Source: Phycisphaerae bacterium (GTDB lineage: Bacteria > Planctomycetota > Phycisphaerae > FEN-1346 > JAACEH01). From it: a stretch of 64,000 nucleotides of DNA. The notes under the pieces are model-generated. The model saw nothing but the letters and a program-made list of their open reading frames with translations, searched no databases and was not told where the DNA came from. Position 1 is the stretch's first letter, and each line of letters begins with the position of its first letter. Shown in pieces: positions 44,270 through 53,233 of the stretch. The translations under genes were made by a program, and so were the position numbers. Location of the stretch: positions 62,001-126,000 of the forward strand of contig JAAYDY010000088.1 in NCBI GenBank assembly GCA_012729015.1, in the 5' to 3' direction.

Positions 44270-44467
44270 TGTTGGCTCCTCCAGTATGGCCGTGTTCAGG
44301 CAGCGACCGACGCATTCTATCAGTACCGAACACGTCAAGGCCACGAAAGTTGTCAAGCTCGCATGTGAATCGCAGTCGTATGGGCGGCGACAGGTGCGGT
44401 TGTCGGACTTCCGGCACAGCTCAAATTGCTCTGGTCTCGGGGCTGGGCTTGCGGTATGGTTCGCCGT

Positions 44468-45415
44468 ATGGCACGGTTTGGGGCACATCTCTCGGTGACG
44501 GAGTTTCGTCGTGCGGCGGCGGGGCGCGGGGCGGCGCGGCGCGAGGCCGAGACCGTCACCGGGCCCGCGGCGGCGCTGGAGCGGGCCATCGAACTGAAGT
44601 GCGATTGCGTGCAACTGTTCCTGCGGCCGAATCGGCAGTGGGACGCGCGGCCGTACACGGAGGCCATGGTACGGCAGTTCGCCGAGGCAGCGTCGCGGCC
44701 GGTGCGTCGTGGCGGCGAGCCGCTCGGGCCCATCGTGTCGCACGCGGCGTACCTGATCAACATTGCCGGCCCCGCCGGCGACGTTGCACGCCGGTCGAAG
44801 CACGCCCTGATCGATGAGCTGCGCCGGGCGGACCAGTTGGGCGTGCCGTACGTCGTGCTGCATCCAGGCAACCACATGGGGGCGGGCGACGAGGCCGGGC
44901 TGCACCGCGTGGTCGAGACGCTCGACGAGGTGTTGCCGCAATTCGCGGAGTCGCCGGTCGAACTGCTGCTGGAGACGACGGCGGGGCAGGGGTCGGCGGT
45001 GGGGTGCCGCCTGGAGCATCTGTCGTGGCTGATCGAGCACGCGGCGCTGCCGGGCAAGCTGGGCGTGTGCGCCGACACGTGTCACCTGTTCGCGGCGGGG
45101 TACGATCTGGCGACGGCCGCCGGGTACGCAGCGACGGTCGAGGCCATCGAGCGGACGGTGGGCCTGGCGCGGGTGAAGGTGTGGCACCTGAACGACGCGT
45201 TGCGCGAGTGCGGCAGCCGTGTGGACCGGCACACGCACATCGGCCGCGGTCGGATCGGGCGCGAGGGGTTCCGGCGGCTGGTCGCCGACGCGCGGTGGGC
45301 CGATGTGCCGATGATCCTCGAGACGCCGAAGGAGGACGCGCGCGGGCGACCGATGGACCCGGTGAATCTGCGTCTGCTGCGACGGCTGGCCGGGTCGGCC
45401 CCTACGTCGGCATGA
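44468..45415 (+). CDS. nfo: Deoxyribonuclease IV / endonuclease IV (AP endonuclease family 2)
   Basis: 315 aa; begins MARFGAHLSV, matching the Nfo start. Zinc-ligand pattern: SHAAYL, LHPGNH, LLLETTAGQG, CADTCHLFAAGYD, VWHLNDAL, DRHTHIGRG, ILETPKE; all three-metal residues appear present. Cleaves at abasic sites in base-excision repair. An insertion after MARFGAHLSVTEFRR replaces the usual GGL-type loop. Start at 44468 lacks a Shine-Dalgarno; a -10-like TATGGT lies 8 nt upstream, suggesting leaderless translation. Ends 14 nt inside the convergent dockerin gene. Confidence 0.85.
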   Translation: MARFGAHLSVTEFRRAAAGRGAARREAETVTGPAAALERAIELKCDCVQLFLRPNRQWDARPYTEAMVRQFAEAASRPVRRGGEPLGPIVSHAAYLINIAGPAGDVARRSKHALIDELRRADQLGVPYVVLHPGNHMGAGDEAGLHRVVETLDEVLPQFAESPVELLLETTAGQGSAVGCRLEHLSWLIEHAALPGKLGVCADTCHLFAAGYDLATAAGYAATVEAIERTVGLARVKVWHLNDALRECGSRVDRHTHIGRGRIGREGFRRLVADARWADVPMILETPKEDARGRPMDPVNLRLLRRLAGSAPTSA

Positions 45416-46742
45416 TGCCGTTGAGGATGTTGATCAGGATGACCGCGTCGGTCGGCTCGGCGCCGCCGTTGCCGTCCAGGTCGAAGGCCCTCGGGTCGCA
45501 TCCCTCGGGTCGGCAGCCGTTCAGGCAGTTGATCAGGGCGCTGAGGTCGGTCGGTTCGACGCCGCCGTTGTTGTCCACGTCGCCGAGGCGTCGGACGGTC
45601 AGGGGGCAGGCGGTCTGTCCCTGTCCGCCGGCATCGAGGCCGCGGACGCCGATGGTCAGGACGACGTCGCCGGCGGCCGCCGACGCGACCGGGCCGCCGC
45701 GAACCATCCAGACCATCGGATCCTCGGTCGGCTCGACGACGACAAGCCCCGAGCCGCCCGTCTGCTCGACCGTGACGTCGTAGGCGTCGTTGCCGCACGG
45801 ATCGTCAGTCACCGAGAGGACCAGCACGGCGTCGTGGCGATTCAGGGTGGTCAGGGGGGCGTTTTCATAGATCCATCCGACATCGGTGGCGGCGGTCACG
45901 GTCAAGGGCGTCGCGGCGGCCATGATCGCCTCGGCCCAGGCGGCGCACAGCGACGACCGGACGGCGTACATGCAGTCGGGCGGGTTGAACCAACTGGCAC
46001 CGTCGCGGCTGACGCTCACCGAGAGGCCGACCATTTCCCATCGGCCGGTCTCGGGATGCCGGGCGAACCACCCGCCGCCGCTGTCGCCGGAGGCCAGTGC
46101 CGCCTCGCCATCGGACTCCGCCTCGAGGGTCTTGAGCGTCCTTGGGGTTCCGACGATGCGGGTGGTGCTGCCGATGCTATCGGTGGTCGTGGTGGTGGTG
46201 GTCGAGAGGGGCTTGACCGGCGGTGGATCGAAATCGGCGCTGAGGAAGTTGCCGTAGACGGCGTCCACGGTGTTCGTGCCCCAGCGCAGGACGCCGGCGG
46301 TTCCCCAGAGGTACCCGTAGACGGTGCCGTCGCTGCCGACCAGCGGCGCTCCTCGCGAGCGGCCGTAGCCGGCCACGACGACCTTGCGCCCGACGAGGCT
46401 GACGGGGTCGTGCGACAGGGCGACGTAGTCGGCCAGGGCGGCCCTGGAACCGTCGGGCCGCGCCACGCGCGCCAGGCGGAAGTCGTAGCCGCTGTCGTGG
46501 ACCTCGGTTACCACATAGGTGGCGCCGCCGAGAGTGACGGGGGTGCCCGCGCCGCCTCCCTGGTGTGTGGCGGCAACCACCCACTCGGGCCCCACGGCCA
46601 CACACGTCGTGGCCGAGCCCCAGCGGCCCACCACCGCGTCGGCCGGTTTGTCCGACGGCGTCGCATCCACGTGCAGCACCACCCCCCACGCCTGTGTCGC
46701 GGCGATGGCGACACCCAGCACAGCGGCCATGTACTTCAACAT
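45402..46742 (-). CDS. Trypsin-like secreted serine protease with dockerin-like tail
   Basis: 446 aa. Signal peptide MLKYMAAVLGVAIAATQAWG. Trypsin-type triad: H60 (AATH), D87 (YDFRLARV), S221 (GDSGGGW). A Thr-rich loop (TTTTTTTD, about 181-188) interrupts the fold. Residues 279-446 are the C-terminal module shared with the cytochrome at 31648-34281, at the same 168-residue length, ending in DVDNNGGVEPTDLSALINCLNG and DGNGGAEPTDAVILINILNG. Start has GAGGAGAACCG upstream. It may clip a protein on a common matrix or be anchored beside it; inference only. Confidence 0.8.
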   Translation of the reverse strand: MLKYMAAVLGVAIAATQAWGVVLHVDATPSDKPADAVVGRWGSATTCVAVGPEWVVAATHQGGGAGTPVTLGGATYVVTEVHDSGYDFRLARVARPDGSRAALADYVALSHDPVSLVGRKVVVAGYGRSRGAPLVGSDGTVYGYLWGTAGVLRWGTNTVDAVYGNFLSADFDPPPVKPLSTTTTTTTDSIGSTTRIVGTPRTLKTLEAESDGEAALASGDSGGGWFARHPETGRWEMVGLSVSVSRDGASWFNPPDCMYAVRSSLCAAWAEAIMAAATPLTVTAATDVGWIYENAPLTTLNRHDAVLVLSVTDDPCGNDAYDVTVEQTGGSGLVVVEPTEDPMVWMVRGGPVASAAAGDVVLTIGVRGLDAGGQGQTACPLTVRRLGDVDNNGGVEPTDLSALINCLNGCRPEGCDPRAFDLDGNGGAEPTDAVILINILNGIMPT

Positions 46743-47142
46743 CGGTTCTCCTCGAGTCTCGGTTGCGGCGGCAGGAGGCGGGTTGTTGCGGGCGGACCTT
46801 CAGGGGCAGAGCCTCGGGCGAAGCGTGCGTCCGGCGCAGAAAGACAGCGCGGACCACGGCCTCGACCTCGGCCAAGCCCCCCGCAGGTTCATGGTTCTGG
46901 AAGCATCACATCCCGAGCGCTGCGTTCAATGAGTGGTTGATATGCCTGACATCGCAAGACAGGGACAAGCTGCCAGAAGACCGCGCGATCGCCTCCTTGC
47001 ACCGTGTTTCCATCCCCCATGCCGACAGGGTCTGTATCGGCAGTGGCAGCACCATATCTTGACGTGGAACGCAATGCAATAGAAAAATCTTCGGCACGGT
47101 GCGGCCCCCGAAACATGGACGCCGCCGGGCGGCGCCGGGGCA

Positions 47143-47171
47143 TTGATTCCGTCGGCGCCGACGAGTATAGT
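47143..47171 (+). promoter_or_regulatory. Promoter of the beta-propeller lipoprotein
   Basis: TTGATT (47143-47148), 17-nt spacer, TATAGT (47166-47171). The spacer contains the palindrome GTCGGCGCCGAC. The rest of 46743-47142 holds no gene I can support; one degenerate reading near the end of the window 46900-47060 is not convincing. Confidence 0.6.
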
Positions 47172-47264
47172 GAAGTGCGGCCGGCGGGCGGGACGCCCGG
47201 GCCGGGGCAGGCCGTCAACTCGCTGCGGACAAGTCACCACGGGATCCATTCTGGAGGAACGGAC

Positions 47265-48338
47265 ATGAAGCGCATGGCGGTGTGGCTGGGCGTGACGGCG
47301 TTGGCGGTGGCGGCGGGCTGCTTTCCGGTGCTGCTGGACGTGGACGCCAAGGGGCGGGCCCTGGTGCCGCGACACGAGGGCGTTTTCGCCGTGGACCTGA
47401 AGACGGGGCAGGGCCAGCTGGTGATGCGCAGTTCGGCGGCCGCGTCGCCGGCGTGGGCCCGGTGGTCGCCCGACGGCAAGGCGGCGATGGTCGTCTCGGT
47501 CTCGTCCGACGCCGACAACAAGTTCCTCCTGGACGTGGCGACGCTGGGCGACGGCAAGTCGCGCCGGGTGGCCGAGCTGGAGACGGCGGCCCTGGCCCTC
47601 TGGTCGCCCGACGGCAAGGCCGTCAGCGTGGCCGAAGCGGGCATGGGCGGCGCGGGGCTGAAGGTGGTGGATGTGGCCTCCGGCGAGAAGAAGACGGTGG
47701 TCTCGCCGAGCGCCTCGTCGCACCAGTGGACGGCCGACGGCAAGGTCGTGGCGTTCCAGCCGAACGAGAACGTCGGCGGCGACAAGGCCACCGACGGGCG
47801 ACTGGTCGTCGCCGATCCGGCCGGCGGCGACGCCAAAACGATCGCCGAGGCCCGGGCCACGTCGATGACGGTGCTGAGCCTCAGCCCCGACGGCAAGTAC
47901 GTGCTGCTGGTCGAGAAACGCGACGACAAGGAGCAGTTGACGCGGTTTGCCGTGGCCGACGGCGCCCGTCAGACCCTGATGGCCGAGGGCGTCAAGGGGG
48001 CTTTCTGGAGCCCCGACGGCAAACGCATCGCGATTCTCCGCAAGATCGGCGACGACAACGAGAAGGGCGTTGACCTGGTAGTGACCGACGCCGAGGGCAA
48101 GCAGTCGAAGGACCTGGCCGTTGACGTCATGGAAAACACCGGCGAGATGATGGGCTCGTTGCCGGTCTACCCGACGTGGGCCGACAACGACACGATTCTG
48201 TTCTTCCGCAAAGTGGCCGTCTACGGCACGAGCGGCAAGGCCATGCACCTGTTCAGCGTCAAGGCCGACGGCGGCGACGCCCGGGACCTTCAGTTGACGG
48301 TGGACACTGCTGTGGCGGGAGCGTTAAAGGAGAAGTAG
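47265..48338 (+). CDS. TolB-like beta-propeller lipoprotein
   Basis: 357 aa; start MKRMAVWLGVTALAVAAGC gives a lipobox (AAGC), so lipid anchoring is expected. The rest repeats blade motifs WSPDGKAAMVVSV, WSPDGKAVSVAEA, SPDGKYVLLVEK, WSPDGKRIAIL, typical of PD40/WD40-like or TolB beta-propellers. Probable role: periplasmic protein-protein scaffold. GGAGGA lies 7 nt upstream of the start. Confidence 0.8.
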   Translation: MKRMAVWLGVTALAVAAGCFPVLLDVDAKGRALVPRHEGVFAVDLKTGQGQLVMRSSAAASPAWARWSPDGKAAMVVSVSSDADNKFLLDVATLGDGKSRRVAELETAALALWSPDGKAVSVAEAGMGGAGLKVVDVASGEKKTVVSPSASSHQWTADGKVVAFQPNENVGGDKATDGRLVVADPAGGDAKTIAEARATSMTVLSLSPDGKYVLLVEKRDDKEQLTRFAVADGARQTLMAEGVKGAFWSPDGKRIAILRKIGDDNEKGVDLVVTDAEGKQSKDLAVDVMENTGEMMGSLPVYPTWADNDTILFFRKVAVYGTSGKAMHLFSVKADGGDARDLQLTVDTAVAGALKEK

Positions 48339-48369
48339 GCCGCGCGGCCGGGGGCTCGGCGGCGAGCCG

Positions 48370-49155
48370 TCAGTCCTCTCGGGGCCGGTTCGCCTCGGGG
48401 ACGATTGTCTTGACGCCGTCCTGGTATTGCCGTTCGAGGTCGTCGAGAATCTCGTCGCGTTGGGCGATCAGCCGTCCGTGCTCGTCCACGTAGTTGGCGG
48501 CGCCGTCGTCGTCCTTGGCGTGCTCGGCCTGCTCGTAGGCGGCCGCGGTGGACGCCAGGTTGGCCTCGACCTGGGCGAGGCGCTGATCGGCGCCGGCCTG
48601 GAACGTGGCCTCGAACTCGGCCAGGGCCTCTTTCTGCGGCTGCGCGAGCGGCAGCCCCCGCAGGCGAGCCGCCGTGGCGAGGAACCGCCGATTGCCGATG
48701 ACCAGTTCTCCGGTTCGCTCGTCCCAGCGATGCGTCTCGGCACGCGGGACGGCGCGTCCGGCCCGTGCCGCGGGAGCCCTGGCCCCGGCATCACGAGTCG
48801 CCTCGCCGGCATCGCCGGGCCGTCGGGCCGGTGCGTCGTCGGTGTCGCGTCGCGCGGCCACGGGCATCGGCGTGGTCGCCGGAGTTCCAGCGGCAGTGCG
48901 CGACGGCATCGTCCCGGACGACGTTCGGTTGGTGGGGGTGGCCGACGGCCGCGCGGCGGCGCGGGCCGAATCCGTGGACACATCGGCAGGCGACGACGGT
49001 GCAGAGGCGGCGGCGGGGCCGGACGATTCGGCCGCTGGGGGGCGCAGCATGTGCTGCACCACGACGGCGCCCACGCCCAGCCCGGCAACGACCACCGAGC
49101 AGATTGCCAATGTCCGCAGAAACCCCAGCCCCGACGCACGGTTCTTGCCGCTCAT
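48370..49155 (-). CDS. Single-pass membrane protein, unknown, with low-complexity linker
   Basis: 261 aa; MSGKNRASGLGFLRTLAICSVVVAGLGVGAVVVQH shows one N-terminal membrane segment, followed by a 100-residue Ala/Pro/Thr/Ser-rich, probably disordered linker and a helical domain (about 150-261: RRFLATAARLRGLPLAQPQKEALAEFEATFQAGADQRLAQVEANLASTAAAYEQAEH) that ends acidic. Convergent with the beta-propeller gene. Start: GGAGG 8 nt upstream. Confidence 0.55.
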   Translation of the reverse strand: MSGKNRASGLGFLRTLAICSVVVAGLGVGAVVVQHMLRPPAAESSGPAAASAPSSPADVSTDSARAAARPSATPTNRTSSGTMPSRTAAGTPATTPMPVAARRDTDDAPARRPGDAGEATRDAGARAPAARAGRAVPRAETHRWDERTGELVIGNRRFLATAARLRGLPLAQPQKEALAEFEATFQAGADQRLAQVEANLASTAAAYEQAEHAKDDDGAANYVDEHGRLIAQRDEILDDLERQYQDGVKTIVPEANRPRED

Positions 49156-49255
49156 AGCCCACACCTCCGCGCCCCGCAGGGCGACCGGCCGCCTGCCGCC
49201 GACCCTGCCCGGCACGGATAAGTATAGTCCAATCCGGGCCTCGCGGCAAACGGGG

Positions 49256-50842
49256 TTACGAGTCTGCGCCGTCGGTTGTCTGGGGCGGCGGGTCGGTGAC
49301 GCGGTAGACGGCCATGCCCGGCCACTGGCCTTCGACGAGTTGCAGCCCGGGAGCCGTCTTCAGTTTCTCGACGAACGACTGCGGGTACCCGTTCTGCTCG
49401 GGCTGGACGGTGTCGTCGTAGATGTGTGTGTCGTCCACGACGGCGTAGCGGATGTGGTTGGCGCGAAGGGTTTCGACGATCTCCTCGGGCGTCTGGTGGC
49501 GCAGGAAGGCGGTCAGTCCGTAGCCGCCCGTGCCGGCGTGTCGCAGGCTGGACCAGACGGGCGGCCGCCGGGCTTCGGTCACGAGGACCTCGCCGGGATA
49601 GAGCACCAGGGACCGCTCGGGCGTCTGGTCGCGCAGGTATGCGAAGACGGCCTTCTGCGAGGGGCTCAGTTGCCGGCGCCACGTGGTGTAGCCGAGGACG
49701 GCGACGAACTGAATCGCGGCAATGAGGGCAATCGCGGCCAGGCCCCATCGCCGCTTCCACAGCGGCTCCAGTCCGCGCGCCGCCAGCAGCGCCACCAGCG
49801 GCGCCGCCGGCATGAAGTACCGGATGTCGGTGTTGATGCTGAAGACGAGCGTCATGGCCGCCAGGTACAGACCCAGGCAGAGCCAGACCCACGCGTCGAG
49901 CGATCGCCATGCCCGCCGCAGCACGTACAGGAGCATCCCCAGGCCCGCCAGGCCGCCGAAGTACATGGCCAGGTCCACGGGGTTGATGAGGCTGGTCTCC
50001 AGGCGGTGCGAACTGATCAGGATGGACGCCCGCTGCTTGAGGCTGTCGAGGCCGGGGCTGAGGCTCTGCGGCAGATGGGTTCGCCGCCAGAGCACGTCGG
50101 GCAGGACGACCAGGACCATGGGCACGGCGAACAGGGCGCCGGCGGTCGCCAGCCGGGCCAGTCGCCGCGGCCAGGGGCCCTGGCCGCCGAAGGTCTCGTT
50201 CCAGGCGATCCACAGGGCCAGCGGCGGCGCCAGAAACAGCGCGTTCTGTTTGCCCAGGTACGCCAGCCCCATGGCGACGCTGGCCAGGACGTATCGGCGG
50301 TCGCGGACCAGCACGGCCGAGAGCATCCCCATGGCGGTGGTCGGCACGTCCATATAGAGGAGCACCGAGAAGGCGTTGAACATGGGCAGGCTGGCGGCCA
50401 GGACGAGGGCGACGAGGGCCCCGACGGGCTCCAGGAGTCGCCGGGCCAGCAGATAGGTCGTCGTCAGCAGCAGGGCGTACCAGGCGGCCTGGTAGAGCTG
50501 CGCGATCCACGTGTGAATGCCCGTGAGCTGCCAGAGGGCGGCGAGTCCGGCGGCCCACAGGGGCATGCCGTTGTAGTAGTAGCCGGGCGGATCGCCGGAA
50601 TCGTAGATGGGGTTGAACAATGGGCGATGGAGCAGCCCCTGGCGGGCCCAGTTCTGCGCGAAGCCGAAATGGTGGACCTCGTCGGCCTTGGTCACGGAGC
50701 CGCTGACGCCGACGGCGAAGACCGTCAGCGACGCCCCGAGGATAATCGCCGTCGCGATCAGTCCGTAGCGCCGCGCGGGGGCGGCGGCCAGATCCTTCGG
50801 CAGAGTCGCAGAGTCGTTCGGCAGAGTCGTGGATGGGGTCAC
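49256..50842 (-). CDS. Glycosyltransferase family 39 / PMT-like membrane protein
   Basis: 528 aa with about 10-11 membrane segments (from residue 27 to about 395). Features: DEVHHFGFAQNWARQGLLHRP in the first loop (with the acidic D-E expected to bind the lipid-linked sugar), YNGMPLWAAGLAALWQLTG, and GKQNALFLAPPLALWIAW. A C-terminal periplasmic domain (about 400-520). Family role: transfer of a lipid-carried sugar to an acceptor. Begins 48 nt after the FemAB-like gene, so probably one operon. Confidence 0.75.
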   Translation of the reverse strand: MTPSTTLPNDSATLPKDLAAAPARRYGLIATAIILGASLTVFAVGVSGSVTKADEVHHFGFAQNWARQGLLHRPLFNPIYDSGDPPGYYYNGMPLWAAGLAALWQLTGIHTWIAQLYQAAWYALLLTTTYLLARRLLEPVGALVALVLAASLPMFNAFSVLLYMDVPTTAMGMLSAVLVRDRRYVLASVAMGLAYLGKQNALFLAPPLALWIAWNETFGGQGPWPRRLARLATAGALFAVPMVLVVLPDVLWRRTHLPQSLSPGLDSLKQRASILISSHRLETSLINPVDLAMYFGGLAGLGMLLYVLRRAWRSLDAWVWLCLGLYLAAMTLVFSINTDIRYFMPAAPLVALLAARGLEPLWKRRWGLAAIALIAAIQFVAVLGYTTWRRQLSPSQKAVFAYLRDQTPERSLVLYPGEVLVTEARRPPVWSSLRHAGTGGYGLTAFLRHQTPEEIVETLRANHIRYAVVDDTHIYDDTVQPEQNGYPQSFVEKLKTAPGLQLVEGQWPGMAVYRVTDPPPQTTDGADS

Positions 50843-50890
50843 TAGAGCCTCTCTGTCTGTTCGTGTTCGGATTCGGTGCGGCGGCGTCCG

Positions 50891-51898
50891 TCAGGCGCGT
50901 TTCATCAGTCGCAGCAACCGCGTGCCCAGGCGCGTCCTGGCCGCCCTGAAGGCCAGTTGCCAGACCTTGCAGGTCAAGGGCGCCACATCGCGTTCGTAGA
51001 AACGGAACGGATGCGATTCGGTGCTCCACTTGGCCTTGAAGTCGATCAGCGGCTGGTCGTCCCGCGACGAGATCATGAAATCGAAGTCCTCGCACCCACG
51101 GGCCACGGCCCGGCGGATGCCTTCCCAGATGACGGCGTCGTTGGGGCACAGGGCCCGCTTGACGCCGCTGGAGGCGCCGAGGAAGTAGAAACACCGCTTG
51201 CCGCTATAGAAGGTGGCGATGCCGGCCAGGGCCTCGCCCTCGTGGCGTGCCACCAGCATCTCGCCGCGGCCCGGTTCGCAGAGGTGTTCCCACATCCGCT
51301 CGATCATCGGGCGCGACCAGACGTTGAACGAATCGTTGCGGACCATCGTGGCGCTGTACATCGCGAACAGGGCGTCGCGGGCGGCTGCGTCCCGGGTTTC
51401 CTCGACCACCACGCCCCGACGCTCCGCCAGGCGCACATCCCGTCGCACGCGGCCCTTGAAGTCTTCCCACAACTGCTCTTCGCTGCGGCCGGCGATGTGC
51501 AGCACCTGCTGCACGTGCTCCTGCATCGTGTACGGCGGCGGCAGGGCGACCTGCGGATCGTAGCAACAGTGGCTCATCCGGATGCGGTGGATGCCTTCGC
51601 GCCGGGCGACCGCGGGCAGCCGCTCGGCCAGTTCCCCCAGCCGCGACGTGTCGCCGGCGGCCATGCCGTAGGGCAGGCCGCAATAGAGCATACGGAAGAA
51701 TCCCAGCCGCATACGCGCCGCCGGTTGCGCCAGGACGATGTGTCCGTCGTCTTCGAGGCAATAGTACGACAACTCGTAACCCAGGGGTTCGAGCACCTTC
51801 TGCCACACCGGCTCCTGAAACAGATAGCTCGGCCGGGAACCGAAAAACGCCTCCACGGCTGCATCGTCGGCCGGCCGCTTTACCAGTTCGGTTGACAA
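50891..51898 (-). CDS. FemAB/GNAT-like acyltransferase
   Basis: 335 aa; start TTG at 51898 with GAGGAG 6 nt upstream. Two GNAT-like halves typical of FemAB/methicillin-resistance-type or polysaccharide-associated Acetyltransf_6 proteins: LYCGLPYGMAAGDTSRLGELAERL and GIATFYSGKRCFYFLGASSGVKRALCPNDAVIWEGIRRAVARGCEDFDFM, then FKAKWST near the end. The donor (acyl-CoA or aminoacyl-tRNA) cannot be told from sequence. Probable operon with GT39 and, by distance, a shared surface-glycan pathway. Confidence 0.75.
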   Translation of the reverse strand: MSTELVKRPADDAAVEAFFGSRPSYLFQEPVWQKVLEPLGYELSYYCLEDDGHIVLAQPAARMRLGFFRMLYCGLPYGMAAGDTSRLGELAERLPAVARREGIHRIRMSHCCYDPQVALPPPYTMQEHVQQVLHIAGRSEEQLWEDFKGRVRRDVRLAERRGVVVEETRDAAARDALFAMYSATMVRNDSFNVWSRPMIERMWEHLCEPGRGEMLVARHEGEALAGIATFYSGKRCFYFLGASSGVKRALCPNDAVIWEGIRRAVARGCEDFDFMISSRDDQPLIDFKAKWSTESHPFRFYERDVAPLTCKVWQLAFRAARTRLGTRLLRLMKRA

Positions 51899-51940
51899 GC
51901 ACGTCTCCTCATCGCGTCACGAACCACGTCAGGCCGCACT

Positions 51941-51968
51941 ATTATCCAGAAACAGCCGGGAAAGTAAA
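51941..51968 (-). promoter_or_regulatory. Promoter of the FemAB-like/GT39 operon
   Basis: TTTACT (minus strand 51968-51963), 16-nt spacer, GATAAT (51946-51941), about 40 nt before the TTG start. Confidence 0.45.
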
Positions 51969-52018
51969 CCCTTCCTTTTCGCAACACGGCGCACAGCTCG
52001 GAGCGGGGCGTGACGCGC

Positions 52019-52100
52019 GTGGGGTGGCTGCTTGCCGCCACGCGGAAGGGTGGAGCATTACCCATGCCTGACGGGGCAGGCATGGCACCCGGCTCGGAGC
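52019..52100. repeat. Degenerate R3 and R6 repeats
   Basis: GTGGGGTGGCTGC-TT-GCCGCCACGCGG (52019-52045), a GTAG-headed R3 in degenerate form, then an R6 unit (CATGCCTGACGGGGCAGGCATGGCACCC) at about 52063-52092. A weak promoter (TTGTCG ... TAGACT) precedes ispA at 52166-52194. Confidence 0.65.
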
Positions 52101-52248
52101 GGGGCGTGACGCGCGTCGGGCGGACGGCGGCGACTGGGTGCGGCGGAATCCGGGGCGTCGCATGGTTGTCGGCGTGGCGGCGGCGTGGTAGACTTGGCGG
52201 TCGTTGGACGGGGCCTCGACCGGATCACTCAGCACCCAAGGAGTTGCG

Positions 52249-53151
52249 ATGGCGGCAGACAGTCACAGCCACGTGCCGGCCCTTCTGGAGACGATCGGCG
52301 CCGAGGTGTCGTCGCACCTGGAGCGGCTGCTGGAGCCGCCGTCGGCCGACGTGGCGCCCATCTACGAGGCGATGCGCTACAGCATCGCCGCCGGGGGGAA
52401 GCGGTTCCGGCCGGCTCTGGTGCTGTTGACGGCCCGGATGCTCGGGGCCGACGATGCCGCGGCCATGCCGGCGGCCTGCGCCATCGAGATGATCCACACC
52501 TACAGCCTGATCCACGACGATCTGCCGGCCATGGACAACGACGATCTGCGTCGCGGGCGGCCCACGAGCCACAAGGTCTTCGGCGAAGCCATGGCGATCC
52601 TGGCCGGCGACGCGCTGCTGACGGAGGCGTTCGTCGTGCTGAGCCGCCCGAACGCGCGGCTGTCGGCCGATCAGCAGATTCGCGTGGTCCACGAGCTGGC
52701 CTCGGCGGCCGGGGCGTGCGGCATGGCCAGCGGCCAGGTGGCCGACCTCCAGGCCGAGCGTGACCCGTCGTGTCCGTTCGGTGTCGAGACGATTCACCGC
52801 CTGAAGACCGGCCGGATGATCGAGGCCGCCGTGACGATGGGGGCGGTCCTTGGCGGCGCGGGGGCCGAGGACCTGGGTCGCCTGCGCGATTACGGCCGCT
52901 CGGTCGGGCTGGCGTTCCAGATTGCCGACGACATTCTGGACACCCAGGCGACGACCGACCAGATGGGCAAGACGGCCGGCAAGGATGCCGCCCAGGGCAA
53001 ACGGACCTACGTGTCGCAGTTCGGGCTGGCGGAGGCGAAGCGGCGGGCGGCCGACGAACTGGCCCTGGCCCTGGCGGCGTTGCGGCCGTTCGGGGACCGG
53101 TCGCACTCGCTGGCCGACCTGGCCCGTTTTTGTGTGGAGCGGCGGGCCTAG
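52249..53151 (+). CDS. ispA: Farnesyl/geranyl diphosphate synthase (polyprenyl synthetase)
   Basis: 300 aa; GGKRFRPALVLL binding motif, the first aspartate-rich motif DDLPAMD (D90, D91, D96) and second DDILD. It condenses IPP with allylic diphosphates for quinone or lipid carriers. Start at 52249 with AAGGAG 6 nt upstream. Lies 82 nt before dxs, so the isoprenoid genes are probably co-transcribed. Confidence 0.9.
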   Translation: MAADSHSHVPALLETIGAEVSSHLERLLEPPSADVAPIYEAMRYSIAAGGKRFRPALVLLTARMLGADDAAAMPAACAIEMIHTYSLIHDDLPAMDNDDLRRGRPTSHKVFGEAMAILAGDALLTEAFVVLSRPNARLSADQQIRVVHELASAAGACGMASGQVADLQAERDPSCPFGVETIHRLKTGRMIEAAVTMGAVLGGAGAEDLGRLRDYGRSVGLAFQIADDILDTQATTDQMGKTAGKDAAQGKRTYVSQFGLAEAKRRAADELALALAALRPFGDRSHSLADLARFCVERRA

Positions 53152-53233
53152 AAGTCGTACCATAGTGCTGTTACACAAGATAGCGTGACGGAGGCTGGAC
53201 GCGTCGCCCTGCGGGGCGACGAACCGTTTAACC

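Noticed and set aside
46889..47218. A small minus-strand gene in the gap before the beta-propeller gene
   Set aside because: No Shine-Dalgarno, low-complexity composition, and it overlaps the plus-strand promoter at 47143-47171.
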